64,000 nt of DNA from Candidatus Poseidoniaceae archaeon (GTDB lineage: Archaea > Thermoplasmatota > Poseidoniia > Poseidoniales > Poseidoniaceae), in the NCBI GenBank assembly GCA_030747695.1, contig JASLKG010000002.1, positions 101,502-165,501 of the forward strand. The letters are read 5' to 3'. Under the pieces are notes generated by a model. That model was given only the letters and a program-made list of their open reading frames with translations. It was not told the DNA's origin and did no database searches. Positions 9,601 to 18,605 of this stretch are shown piece after piece; positions within the stretch are counted from its first letter, which is position 1, and every line of letters starts with the position of its first letter. Made by a program: the position numbers and the translations under genes.

Positions 9601-12600
9601 ATCTCCAATGAACTTCCATTATCACTTTCAATAGTACCGTTTACATTGAAAGATTCTCCAGCAACTGGATTGGCACTGATTGAATTGACCACAAGTATAG
9701 TCGTGGAACGAACAGTAATAGTGGATAAGTTTCGTTGGCATGACAGAAGATCAATACTTCCATTGAACAGGTATGATACTGTAATTAATCCTAGAGGTTG
9801 ATCAAATGGTATTGTGTGTGAAAAATTAGCTCTACCATTTTCATCTGTAGTATTAGAATTGAGCCATGTTTCATCAAATAATACATCTATAGTATAATTG
9901 CCCAATGCTTGCCACATATTTGAAGACTCAACCATTTGGAGACTCAAATTGACACCTTCTCCTCGATTTACAATTATTGGATTTAGAGGTTGCATGCCTT
10001 CAAATGTAGTAACACCCATAACTTGTATTGAATGATTACTGATATCAGAAATGTAGAATGGTGATGAGTCTTCAACGACAGTTATTACAAAAATTCTCGG
10101 ACCTCTTACGGTTCCATTGTTTAGTATATCTGTTGGAACTGAAAGATTGAAACTTCCATTAGTAGAAGTAAATACGCCATTGATTAAAATCTCATCTGGA
10201 TTATCTTCCCAAAACATTTCCAAAGCAACAGCTGATACTAATGGTCGACTTTGATTGTCTCCATCTTCAATTTGGCCAATTACTTGGAAATTTACTCCTG
10301 CTGTGATTACTGAAGGAATACTATCAACTCTTATGTTTGAAGGTGCTTGTATTGTAATGTTTATCTCAGTATAATTTCCTAAATGTCTTGTAGAACCTGC
10401 GGTTTTAGGGTCTGTAACATCATCTTGGATTTCCATTCTCATAACATAAAGTCCTGGGTCAACTCCACTTACAAGCCATTGGAATGTAGTATTACCATCA
10501 GCACCTGAAATCGAAGTTCCTATCGAGAGGTTGGCGCCTCCATAATCAAAAATATAGTCAACGGAAGATCCTGAAACATTAGACTCATCAGCAATATCTG
10601 AAACAAATACTGGAAGATCTACTGTAGAATTGATCTCTGCAACCAAATCAGAAGTTGTTTCCAACTCAATCCAAGAAGGTCTTAATTTGACCTCTGACTC
10701 AATACCCCAAGTTACCGAGGGTATATTTGGTAAGGCAGGAGGAACTGCTGTATCCACCCATTCCCAATAGGTCCCACCTTCAGGTGCCATTGCATTAAAA
10801 TCTGCTAGTACTTCGATCGTATATACACTAGAAGGAAGAGTTGTTGGAGCTGTTATAGTTATGTTGAATGTGCCTGTTGTATTGTTCAACATTGTAGTTC
10901 CCACATCAAAGAATCCTTGTTCGGTGACTAGTGTAGCTATGATTACCGAATCATTATTCAATACTGCAGTATTATGAACAGCATCTGTTATTGACCCAAC
11001 TATCCATGTTGTATTACCCAAATGCGTCCAATCATCAACAATAGTCAAAGCAACGTCAATATTTCCTTGGATTCTTAGCAAGGATGTACCTGATGATACT
11101 TGATACCATCTGTTCCCACCAAATGCCATATCAAATTGATAATCACCTGCAAGCAAATTAGAATTTGTTGAAAATGTTGGAGATAATGTAGATGTTGAAG
11201 GATCAATTGTCTGATTTACCTGAGATCCGTCGAAATCAAAACTAAATGTGCCATTCAATATTAAATCAAACATACTTCCAAGGTGATCAGTCACTTGTAC
11301 TACAACTGCTGCAGGATTACCACGCAATTGTGGTGTTGCTTGTAATTCAAAGAATAACAAACCTTCCAGCCACCACTCGGTTCCAGAAGTGTTTAGTGAA
11401 TCTGTAGCATTTAATGCATCAGGGTAAAAGGTAAGTGATAGTTCAATCTCACCAGCCTTAACTCTCGTTATATTGCTAATCAATTGCTGTGAAATTTGGA
11501 ATGAACCTGTAACCGAGACATTGAATAATTCAACAAAGGTACCTCCTCCGTTTAATTCCCTCATTCCAAATGATAAGTTACCAGATAATTGTGTTGGACT
11601 TAATCCAAAGGACATTGCAGACCCATTTATGTAAACCATCTGGCCAACTTGTAAAATCGAATTATTGAGTCCCGGTCCTTCTATTGTAGCGGTCAGATTT
11701 GGAGCATCCCGGACATCCATTGTAATGTTATGTGTTGAAGGTCTCAAATGATATAGAGGACCCCCCACACTCTGAGAAGTATCTTGCCATCCATCGAAGC
11801 CAATGGTTGCTGAAATGTTACCTTTAGATTCTAATTCATCTAATGTGACATTAATTTCCCAATAGCCCCCAGAACCTACTACACCTGTAAGATTAGTAGA
11901 CCCAGTTACAGAAGAGGTAAAGTCTAACCAGACCGTCAAATTACCAAGTTTTTCAGAACCTTCTGTTTCATTGTTCTCAAATAGTAGCTTACCCGATATT
12001 ACAGTTGTAGCCCCTGCTCCAAGCACAGGAGCATCTATTGCAGATGGTGATTCATGCGTGATGTTTGAATCATCTGTTATATTTACAAACACACCAACGT
12101 CAATTGCGTCATGTGAGACATAACCGCTTTCCATATGTTCAATCATTATTGCAGCATAACCAGGCAATGAGGGAGTACCAACGGTTCCGTTCATCGTAAA
12201 TGTTCCATTTGCATCTGTGGTTGCAGTACCAAATAGATACTCTCCGCCACCGGCAGAGCCAGGGACATTAACTACATCTGCGACACTAACCATGTGTCCA
12301 AACAAACTAATATCTGGTATTACAGTACTATTTTCCACGTATCTCAAAACACCACTAACTATAACTTCTGTAGATCCATTACGATCATATGTAGTTGGAG
12401 TCCAAGTAAGATTTACAATTTCTACTTCTTCTGGAGGTGGACAAGCATCAAATGGAATCCATCCTAAATCATCACCGCCACTTCCTTGACTCATCTCTAA
12501 TCTAACCTCTCCCCATGTAGAATAGTGTTCACCGAACACATCGTAACCATTACCATTCCAATTTCCTGATGCATAACCATTAACATATCTGGCAGGTAGA

Positions 12601-15533
12601 CCTGCAGTTCTAGCCATTGTCACAAACACTGTAGTAAATTCAGCACACGTACCTTCATGAAGTATATCCAAAAATTGGTACACCAAATCATCTGATGGAT
12701 CAGAATTGCTTCCATTATAATTACGTTTGAAATCTATTGTCGCATTTCCTTCGCGCAAGAATGTTGCTATTGCTTCGGCCTTAGAATATGCATCTGTAGC
12801 TCCTGCAGAATTTATTACTTCATTTGTAACATTACTTACCAATGATGTTGGTTCACTAACGTTATTGTACAAATCTGGAAGTATAATACTGTAGCTAGAA
12901 TTAGTTCCCGCTATTGTGTTCGCAGAAAGTGTTGACCAGTCGAACCAATACTCATGTTGTTCGACCCAAAAATTATCCAATGATCCTGTGATAAGTTCCC
13001 AAGTATGTGTATCATTGGTTCTAGAGATTTGTGAATTTGCGTCCTGCCACAATGTGATATTGTATTGATAAGCAGGCAGAGGTATTTTTGATCCAGGTGT
13101 CATAATTGGCAAATTATAACTTATCATCCATGAAACAGTATCATTTGCATAATTTGATGAAGCAAGGTGTGTGAGATTAGTATATGGAATTGTCACCTCT
13201 TCCTCAGTATGTACGCCTGTAGCCAAACCATATGCTGCACCTGTATAATAATCGAAGGTGTTTAATCTCCAATAATGGATCTTATTCTCATCAACAACTC
13301 CACTAGTATTGTTGGCCCAAAATATAATCTCATTAGGGGTTAGGTCGTCTGATGGATCCCAAGGATTGAATGGAGCACCTGCACACTGAACAAACCAAAA
13401 TAATTCAGGGCATTCCTCTCCATCCATAAGACCCCCGCCATCAGTGTCAGGATTACGCCAATCAGTTCCTGTCATATTTTCTATGATATCTGGAATTCCA
13501 TCGCCATCAAAATCGTCAGGTAATACGTCATCTGAAGCATTACTTTCAGGATTAGTTGAATCGAAATATTCCTGCTTATCACTTACTCCACCTCCATCGG
13601 TATCTGTATCATTTTCCGAAGTGGACCAAATGTCCTGTGAGCCATTTGTAATTCCAATCCATGCATTGTCACAACCCGTACTTACTTCGAAATAATCATT
13701 CAAAGCATCTCCATCAGAATCAAGTAAATTATCACATGGCTCTAGCGGATCTGTCGAAGACATAACCTCATCGTAATCAGTTACACCATCGCCATCAGAA
13801 TCAACAAGTGTAGGATTTGAAAAGAATCCGTATACACCTAGGGTTTCTTCCCAATCTGCAAGGCCATCTCCATCAGAATCACTGTAATCATCATCACAAT
13901 AGTTTGCGAAAGGCCCTCCTGAAGCATCATGACACCAAGAACCATTACGATTCATTGCTATTGAGGCAGCACCGGGACCATTTGGAACACCTTGTAAAAC
14001 ATCATTCAAAACTGTGGCATAAGTAAATGAGGTCAAGGTTCCAGAATTATTGTAATACCCAACACCCCCTGCAGATGAAAAACCACTTCCGTCGAGTACT
14101 GTTAACTGATTTGTACCGCTATTGTATGACACTATAGATGTCGAATAATCTATCATCGAGTCACACGGATCGGTACCATGAGTAACATTTGATTCGTCTC
14201 CATCATTGACTCCACCGAAGTCACTATCTGCCACATTCCATAATGAACATGATAGATTCTCTTGCCAATTTTCAAGACCATCATTATCGAAATCACCCGA
14301 ATCTTCTCGACGAGTTGGATCTGTTTCGTTTGCGTCTATCAAACCGTTGCCATTCTTGTCTTCCTGACCGTCATCAAATTCATCACCATCAGTATTGTTT
14401 GAACGTGGATCTGAAGCTTGTGGAGGATTACCATACTGTCCTGTTACTTCCACCCCATCATCAATTCCATCAGAATCTGTATCTGGATTTGTAGGGTCTG
14501 TAAGTAATGTAAGGGCTTCATAAGAGTCGTTTAGGCCATCATTGTCTGTATCTGCATCATTGGGGTTAGTAGAAGTTATACTATCAGTTTCAGCAGTAAG
14601 TGTAAGACATCCACCAGGACCCGCCCCAGTAACTGGGTCACAGGGTGATACAGTTTCGGTAAATGAACCATCAGGTCCAGGTTCGTAACAAGGTTGCCCT
14701 CCGCAAGTTGTAGTCCATGAAGGATTTACATATTCATAGAGGTTGATTAGTCCATCGCCATCAGGATCGCCATCTTTGCCATCAGCACCAGAAGGTGAAG
14801 TAGCATCAAGACTGTTTGAAGCTTCCCAGCCATCAGGCATACCATCGCCGTCTGTATCCCAACCCATCGGGTCTTCGTCGATTAGCCCATCACCGTCATC
14901 ATCATCGCTGAGACAATCTGCATCTCCATCGCCGTCATTATCGCCTGAATCTACCATGCCATCCTTGTCATTATCGAGTCCATCAGTACAGATATTCCCC
15001 ATGGGGTCTTCATCACATAGAATTGTATTTCCGGTTCCATCCGAACCAGAATCACCACAACCTGGCTGATTATACTGCATTGCATTTTCTTCATCCCAGT
15101 TATTTACAGGCACTGTTCCATTCCACCAAACGCCATTGTCCAAAACACTAGGTGTTGATGACAAATCCCAATTTTGAGGAGATTTGTAAGTATACTCTTG
15201 AAGATTAGAAAACCCATCTCCATCAGGGTCGCCTATTGCTCCATCATCGTTCGATGATGAAAGCGGGTCAAGCCCATATTGCCATTCCCAACCATCAGGA
15301 AGTTGATCATTATCAGAATCCCAATCATTTGGTTGCGTATTCATAAGATATTCCAAACCATATGTCAGACCATCTCCATCTTGATCTGTAGCTGCTAATG
15401 CATTGAAGGAAACAAATTCTATTGAAGCTAAAGTAGATAGCAACATAAGCACAGAAAGTGCCAACGATGAAATCTTCTTTTTGTCTATTTCGCGTAGCAG
15501 AATTGGACGCGCCGCAGATGGGTTAGATTGCAT
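6642..15533 (-). CDS. Giant (~2960 aa) secreted/membrane-anchored surface protein: signal peptide, thrombospondin type 3 repeats, transglutaminase-like domain, multiple Ig-like domains, TM helix, DUF4129-like cytoplasmic domain
   Basis: Single uninterrupted ORF (15551 GTG or 15533 ATG start); DxDxDGxxD repeats; EGTCAEFTTVFVTMARTAGLPARYVNGYASG, EHYSTWGEV, WIPFDACPP; WWMYALVVIVAGALAAFVILRRRAAE TM segment. Confidence 0.9.
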   Translation of the reverse strand: MQSNPSAARPILLREIDKKKISSLALSVLMLLSTLASIEFVSFNALAATDQDGDGLTYGLEYLMNTQPNDWDSDNDQLPDGWEWQYGLDPLSSSNDDGAIGDPDGDGFSNLQEYTYKSPQNWDLSSTPSVLDNGVWWNGTVPVNNWDEENAMQYNQPGCGDSGSDGTGNTILCDEDPMGNICTDGLDNDKDGMVDSGDNDGDGDADCLSDDDDGDGLIDEDPMGWDTDGDGMPDGWEASNSLDATSPSGADGKDGDPDGDGLINLYEYVNPSWTTTCGGQPCYEPGPDGSFTETVSPCDPVTGAGPGGCLTLTAETDSITSTNPNDADTDNDGLNDSYEALTLLTDPTNPDTDSDGIDDGVEVTGQYGNPPQASDPRSNNTDGDEFDDGQEDKNGNGLIDANETDPTRREDSGDFDNDGLENWQENLSCSLWNVADSDFGGVNDGDESNVTHGTDPCDSMIDYSTSIVSYNSGTNQLTVLDGSGFSSAGGVGYYNNSGTLTSFTYATVLNDVLQGVPNGPGAASIAMNRNGSWCHDASGGPFANYCDDDYSDSDGDGLADWEETLGVYGFFSNPTLVDSDGDGVTDYDEVMSSTDPLEPCDNLLDSDGDALNDYFEVSTGCDNAWIGITNGSQDIWSTSENDTDTDGGGVSDKQEYFDSTNPESNASDDVLPDDFDGDGIPDIIENMTGTDWRNPDTDGGGLMDGEECPELFWFVQCAGAPFNPWDPSDDLTPNEIIFWANNTSGVVDENKIHYWRLNTFDYYTGAAYGLATGVHTEEEVTIPYTNLTHLASSNYANDTVSWMISYNLPIMTPGSKIPLPAYQYNITLWQDANSQISRTNDTHTWELITGSLDNFWVEQHEYWFDWSTLSANTIAGTNSSYSIILPDLYNNVSEPTSLVSNVTNEVINSAGATDAYSKAEAIATFLREGNATIDFKRNYNGSNSDPSDDLVYQFLDILHEGTCAEFTTVFVTMARTAGLPARYVNGYASGNWNGNGYDVFGEHYSTWGEVRLEMSQGSGGDDLGWIPFDACPPPEEVEIVNLTWTPTTYDRNGSTEVIVSGVLRYVENSTVIPDISLFGHMVSVADVVNVPGSAGGGEYLFGTATTDANGTFTMNGTVGTPSLPGYAAIMIEHMESGYVSHDAIDVGVFVNITDDSNITHESPSAIDAPVLGAGATTVISGKLLFENNETEGSEKLGNLTVWLDFTSSVTGSTNLTGVVGSGGYWEINVTLDELESKGNISATIGFDGWQDTSQSVGGPLYHLRPSTHNITMDVRDAPNLTATIEGPGLNNSILQVGQMVYINGSAMSFGLSPTQLSGNLSFGMRELNGGGTFVELFNVSVTGSFQISQQLISNITRVKAGEIELSLTFYPDALNATDSLNTSGTEWWLEGLLFFELQATPQLRGNPAAVVVQVTDHLGSMFDLILNGTFSFDFDGSQVNQTIDPSTSTLSPTFSTNSNLLAGDYQFDMAFGGNRWYQVSSGTSLLRIQGNIDVALTIVDDWTHLGNTTWIVGSITDAVHNTAVLNNDSVIIATLVTEQGFFDVGTTMLNNTTGTFNITITAPTTLPSSVYTIEVLADFNAMAPEGGTYWEWVDTAVPPALPNIPSVTWGIESEVKLRPSWIELETTSDLVAEINSTVDLPVFVSDIADESNVSGSSVDYIFDYGGANLSIGTSISGADGNTTFQWLVSGVDPGLYVMRMEIQDDVTDPKTAGSTRHLGNYTEINITIQAPSNIRVDSIPSVITAGVNFQVIGQIEDGDNQSRPLVSAVALEMFWEDNPDEILINGVFTSTNGSFNLSVPTDILNNGTVRGPRIFVITVVEDSSPFYISDISNHSIQVMGVTTFEGMQPLNPIIVNRGEGVNLSLQMVESSNMWQALGNYTIDVLFDETWLNSNTTDENGRANFSHTIPFDQPLGLITVSYLFNGSIDLLSCQRNLSTITVRSTTILVVNSISANPVAGESFNVNGTIESDNGSSLEIRNGNPLQANILFTIDGLATGFQLSNGSVQPDGTWTAIITLDSSFPAGTHVAEASYIPSVNYYSGSQANQSFDSKGFTTLTFLDPVFDGAGQPSLNDRVDRGDDIDIRLLLIDNTGSPVSGVQVSVVLNGTIVTGTGSTDSNGFANISLTSPSDLIPGFHDLSANFSGTPGTTGLVGDDAEMKFVVLAETIMTILEHSTSIVAGDTLYVNGTLLDDLGLPLQENGENSGAVIYLHVDGVPIASVESNATTGQFGFAWTSPSSISAGPHDIQVEFTGGRDWVDPIGIGDSSNPDFYHPSSDVSNFSVAVPTKILLLTSGGEVNREDVLTIQGRLLDLVDNPLEGETIQIYLGGILITNVTTSADGGFTAVHTMPADATLGPLVMEASFPGTQYYLPSNDSGTWNIYSRIYVEVHIPEQLAVADNTVIDGFVGDNQLSPLSGMTVFITVEGIQIGNGTTDENGNFTINWTVPNIFTDGTHTVVASVPTQGWYRAGQGNTTFFLAHRTGIDVNIVDFDVTRDDFWEISGTLYDLDTANNDGLSSETIYIFLDGQQVGYAQTDITGAWSASIRAESTYARGLHNLTFKFDGSSGHLPVEDTKTVRVWADVIITINQISTEVVRSDGINYPIVITGRVSEVGGQEISIDNAILSLGEGPYCSQTGSDYRCIVASSILWNSGEFTMTAIAPSWLEPGAISLNVHTPENTSLFLRASDIWTDEIPITIDASIDVEVEPIVEDKQEVVMGEIIVSAKDTGLGVANIAFEVFIEHENETILANKRIVTNEDGVAVFEFNSDPPYGDTSTWGELTIIITTSSGGILSDTSVTNFNAEYSVGTELSYSYNDEGSGVPWWMYALVVIVAGALAAFVILRRRAAEAAKELADIFSYTAELLAAGDAMREAIFNCYESLVHVLMQRGFLRRDFETVREFEMAIRQALPQISEESLTALDSVFEEARYSRHEMNESHKVNAQRALTRVADEITQMPEIPNR

Positions 15534-15619
15534 ATTCAGGGCTGACACCAATCAATCGGCTAATTTCAAGCCTATTAAGGGAAATGGAACGATGTTCATA
15601 CATTGCTCGATATTTTGAG

Positions 15620-15636
15620 TCTCCCCTACGGGGAGA
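15620..15636. terminator. Perfect inverted repeat TCTCCCC-TAC-GGGGAGA between two minus-strand surface-protein genes
   Basis: 7-bp stem, 3-nt loop, just after the 965-aa ORF stop in minus orientation. Confidence 0.4.
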
Positions 15637-15645
15637 AACCGGGGT

Positions 15646-18531
15646 TCAGAGGTCCTCTAATTCCTCTAATAGCTCTAAATCATCCTCAAGATCTTCTTCA
15701 TCAAATACAGGATCAGGAATCTCGTCCATCCACACACCTACCTGATCTATCATACTGTCTTCATAAATCAGAGCATTTTTGATTCTAGCAGAAGATTGCC
15801 CTCTACGATATACTGCAAGGAAAATTATCAATATTATGCCGACATACAAGCCAATAGTCTGTGGATTGTCAAAGTCAAATAGTGCATTGGTTAAACAAGT
15901 AATTCCTTCACAATCAGTTGCAAAAGGTACTTTGTACTCTTGAATCAAAGTACTATCTTGAACTTCAGAATCCATTGGTTGTACTTGCAAAGTTACAATT
16001 GCGTCTTCCCCACCGACAAGATCTTCTGATGCCCTCAAATTCATAGTGAATTCACTTGTTGAGAAAGCTGGGATCTCCAGAAGAACCACATTCCCAACTA
16101 CACCTTGATTACCACTCGTGGACATGGAAGCATCCCATCCAGTAGGTAAATCAGAAATTGAGATAATGACATCTAAAATTACGTTGTTTGTATTTTCAAC
16201 ACGGAATTCAACTTGTTGTTCTGCACCTGCCAAAAATGGCACCAATTCCGTTGCCCTCTCTACCAATATATTTCCGGCTTTAACTACTTCATCGACGTTA
16301 ATAATAAGCGGTAAATCAAAATAACGTGGTTCGTCATCTATATTTTCCTCTTCTATCCTGAGATAGATTGTATGATTCCCGGCTTCTACAGAATCTCGCA
16401 TTTCAATTTCAACTTCAATATCTGATGTTTCTCCTGAGGACATACGCAAAGCTACTACATCTGTACCATTATCATCTGTAATTGAATACTCCCAAGTGCC
16501 ATATGCAGGATCATTATCGATATTTTTCTGTAATGATCCTGGTGACTTTACTCTCCAAGTGTTCTGACCTGAACCTACATCCGTGCTATCTGTTATTCTA
16601 ACATCGAATGAAACAGTGCTTCCAGGATTTACTGGCCCAACAATTCCTATATCTGGGCCATCTGAATCTGAAATTACTTCAGCAAGTATTCCGAATGTCC
16701 TATGTACCGTAAATGCGACTAAGGAATTCTTATCAGAATCACCAACACTAGAACACCTAACCGATACCAAACCGATATCAACATCATCTCTTGATGATGG
16801 AGGATAGATCTTCATTACTACATCCAAAATTTCATGCGACCCTATGTCTGGAGTTATAGCATGTATTCCTTCAGTGACTAATTCAGCACCTGTATCATTG
16901 TCATAGAAAACATATTGCCATCCCTCTGGCATGTCTTCGACTTTCAAACGGAATGTGTCAGTATCAAAACCTGCATTGAAAACTTCTACGAAAAATTCAC
17001 CAACTTCAGCTTGATCTATATAATGAGATATTGAGGGGTCAAATGCCTCTGGTCTTTCTGAATCTGCAATCTGTAATTGATGTTCGTAATCTTCGTATAC
17101 ATTCATCCTTGGAGGTGCGAATACACCAACTTCTTCAACAGATAGTGTTATTCTTTCAATTGCTACTTCCTCTACAATACCTTCATTGTTTTCAGCATAT
17201 GCTCTTGCAGTAACTTCCAAATTTTCGGGAGCATCTGTCAAATCATTGGGAGCTTCTATGCTCAGTATAGGCTTCGCAAATGAACCTCCTCCGTTCAGAG
17301 TATAGCCGCCTGGTTGATCCCACACAGGATCTGACCATTCTGGATCTAAATTGGTATCTAATTCAAACTCAACATCCATTGTGATACCGGCGGATCCTGT
17401 ATGTTCAATCATAAATTCAACACTACTAATTTGCCCTGGCGCTATCAAAACAGTATCTGGTTGTTCGGAAGGCAATGAAAGGTACATTCCATGTTCAACA
17501 AATTCAATTCCCTGATGAGTATACACCACATTGTGACCTTGAACATCAACAATCTCTAATTGAAGAGGATATTGTCCTGCGGCTATACCTGCATCATATG
17601 TCCAAGAATAATTACCGACCAAACCATTGTTATCTAAACGTAAGTCGTCATCTTCAAATTCCTTGTCAAATACTGCATTTGTTCCAGAAGGAGTAGACAA
17701 AATCAAACTAACTGAGTGGATGTCATCACGTCCAAAAGCATCCCTAACATCAACAGAAAACTGTATTGTTCTATACTCAGGACGATGGTTTGGCGACCAC
17801 TCGAGGACTTCATCATCAGTCCACATCATGCCAACAGCATGTACCCTAACACTTGAATCTGACAAAGCATTTGCTTTCAATTCTAAACGCGAATAACCGT
17901 CTGTTTGTTCAACATCCCCATAAGCGATTAAAACATCACAATCATTGCCCTGGCCAATTCCTCCTTGTCCTTCACATGATGCTGAACCATCAATTTGTAA
18001 ACGTAATTGTGCACCCTTTTCAACTGTGAATCCATCCTCAGGAACATCAAAAAATACTTCGTTAACTGTCCATGAACAATCATTGTTCAAGAATCCAGGA
18101 TTACATGGATCGTCAAGTGTCTTGGTTTCAGTATATGTCGAACCTCCAACAGCATTCAAAGTAAATGTCAAATCTGCAGTGGATTGATCTTGGCCTTTGA
18201 ATTGAAGGTAAACTGAAAATCTTATTTTTGAAGCACTTCCTTCGCCATATATTGTCAAATCACTAATCAAATCCATTGAACGAAATTCCACACCGGATAA
18301 CACGCTAGCTTCCTTATGCGCACCTGAAGGCTCAATCGTAGTTATTGAACCATCACCTCCACTGCTACTCGATTCATCAAGATACAAATCGTAACCTTCC
18401 AAATTTGCAGGCACATTGTCCGCAGAAAGTTCTCTTAATTCGCTTGGCACATCGACCATTGGCAATGTCGAAGTAGTTAGGAGCATCAATACGAAAACTG
18501 GGATTAGACGTGTTCGCAACATACGCACCAT
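15646..18531 (-). CDS. Large secreted/membrane-anchored surface protein (NEW3-/Ig-like beta-sandwich repeats) with acidic cytoplasmic tail
   Basis: N-terminal signal (MLRTRLIPVFVLMLLTTSTLPMV), C-terminal TM (TIGLYVGIILIIFLAVYRRG), tail DPVFDEEDLEDDLELLEELEDL; start chosen at MVRMLRTRL. Confidence 0.85.
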   Translation of the reverse strand: MVRMLRTRLIPVFVLMLLTTSTLPMVDVPSELRELSADNVPANLEGYDLYLDESSSSGGDGSITTIEPSGAHKEASVLSGVEFRSMDLISDLTIYGEGSASKIRFSVYLQFKGQDQSTADLTFTLNAVGGSTYTETKTLDDPCNPGFLNNDCSWTVNEVFFDVPEDGFTVEKGAQLRLQIDGSASCEGQGGIGQGNDCDVLIAYGDVEQTDGYSRLELKANALSDSSVRVHAVGMMWTDDEVLEWSPNHRPEYRTIQFSVDVRDAFGRDDIHSVSLILSTPSGTNAVFDKEFEDDDLRLDNNGLVGNYSWTYDAGIAAGQYPLQLEIVDVQGHNVVYTHQGIEFVEHGMYLSLPSEQPDTVLIAPGQISSVEFMIEHTGSAGITMDVEFELDTNLDPEWSDPVWDQPGGYTLNGGGSFAKPILSIEAPNDLTDAPENLEVTARAYAENNEGIVEEVAIERITLSVEEVGVFAPPRMNVYEDYEHQLQIADSERPEAFDPSISHYIDQAEVGEFFVEVFNAGFDTDTFRLKVEDMPEGWQYVFYDNDTGAELVTEGIHAITPDIGSHEILDVVMKIYPPSSRDDVDIGLVSVRCSSVGDSDKNSLVAFTVHRTFGILAEVISDSDGPDIGIVGPVNPGSTVSFDVRITDSTDVGSGQNTWRVKSPGSLQKNIDNDPAYGTWEYSITDDNGTDVVALRMSSGETSDIEVEIEMRDSVEAGNHTIYLRIEEENIDDEPRYFDLPLIINVDEVVKAGNILVERATELVPFLAGAEQQVEFRVENTNNVILDVIISISDLPTGWDASMSTSGNQGVVGNVVLLEIPAFSTSEFTMNLRASEDLVGGEDAIVTLQVQPMDSEVQDSTLIQEYKVPFATDCEGITCLTNALFDFDNPQTIGLYVGIILIIFLAVYRRGQSSARIKNALIYEDSMIDQVGVWMDEIPDPVFDEEDLEDDLELLEELEDL

Positions 18532-18540
18532 GTTACCCCT

Positions 18541-18553
18541 CACCCTTCGGGTG
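18541..18553. promoter_or_regulatory. Inverted repeat CACCC-TTC-GGGTG immediately upstream of the 965-aa gene start
   Basis: 5-bp stem, 3-nt loop overlapping the likely 5' UTR/RBS. Confidence 0.3.
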
Positions 18554-18588
18554 TTAAACGGTTTTGCACATAATGTGTACGAAATAAG

Positions 18589-18603
18589 TCACCCTACGGG
18601 TGA
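18589..18603. terminator. Inverted repeat TCACCC-TAC-GGGTGA downstream of the YHYH-protein gene (minus strand)
   Basis: 6-bp stem with TAC/GTA triloop 3 nt beyond the stop codon. Confidence 0.4.
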
Positions 18604-18605
18604 AA

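Noticed and set aside
13444-15069. Plus-strand ORFs rich in Ser/Pro (e.g. 14743-15069, 13444-13695)
   Set aside because: These are antisense shadows of the DxDxDG thrombospondin type 3 repeats on the minus strand.
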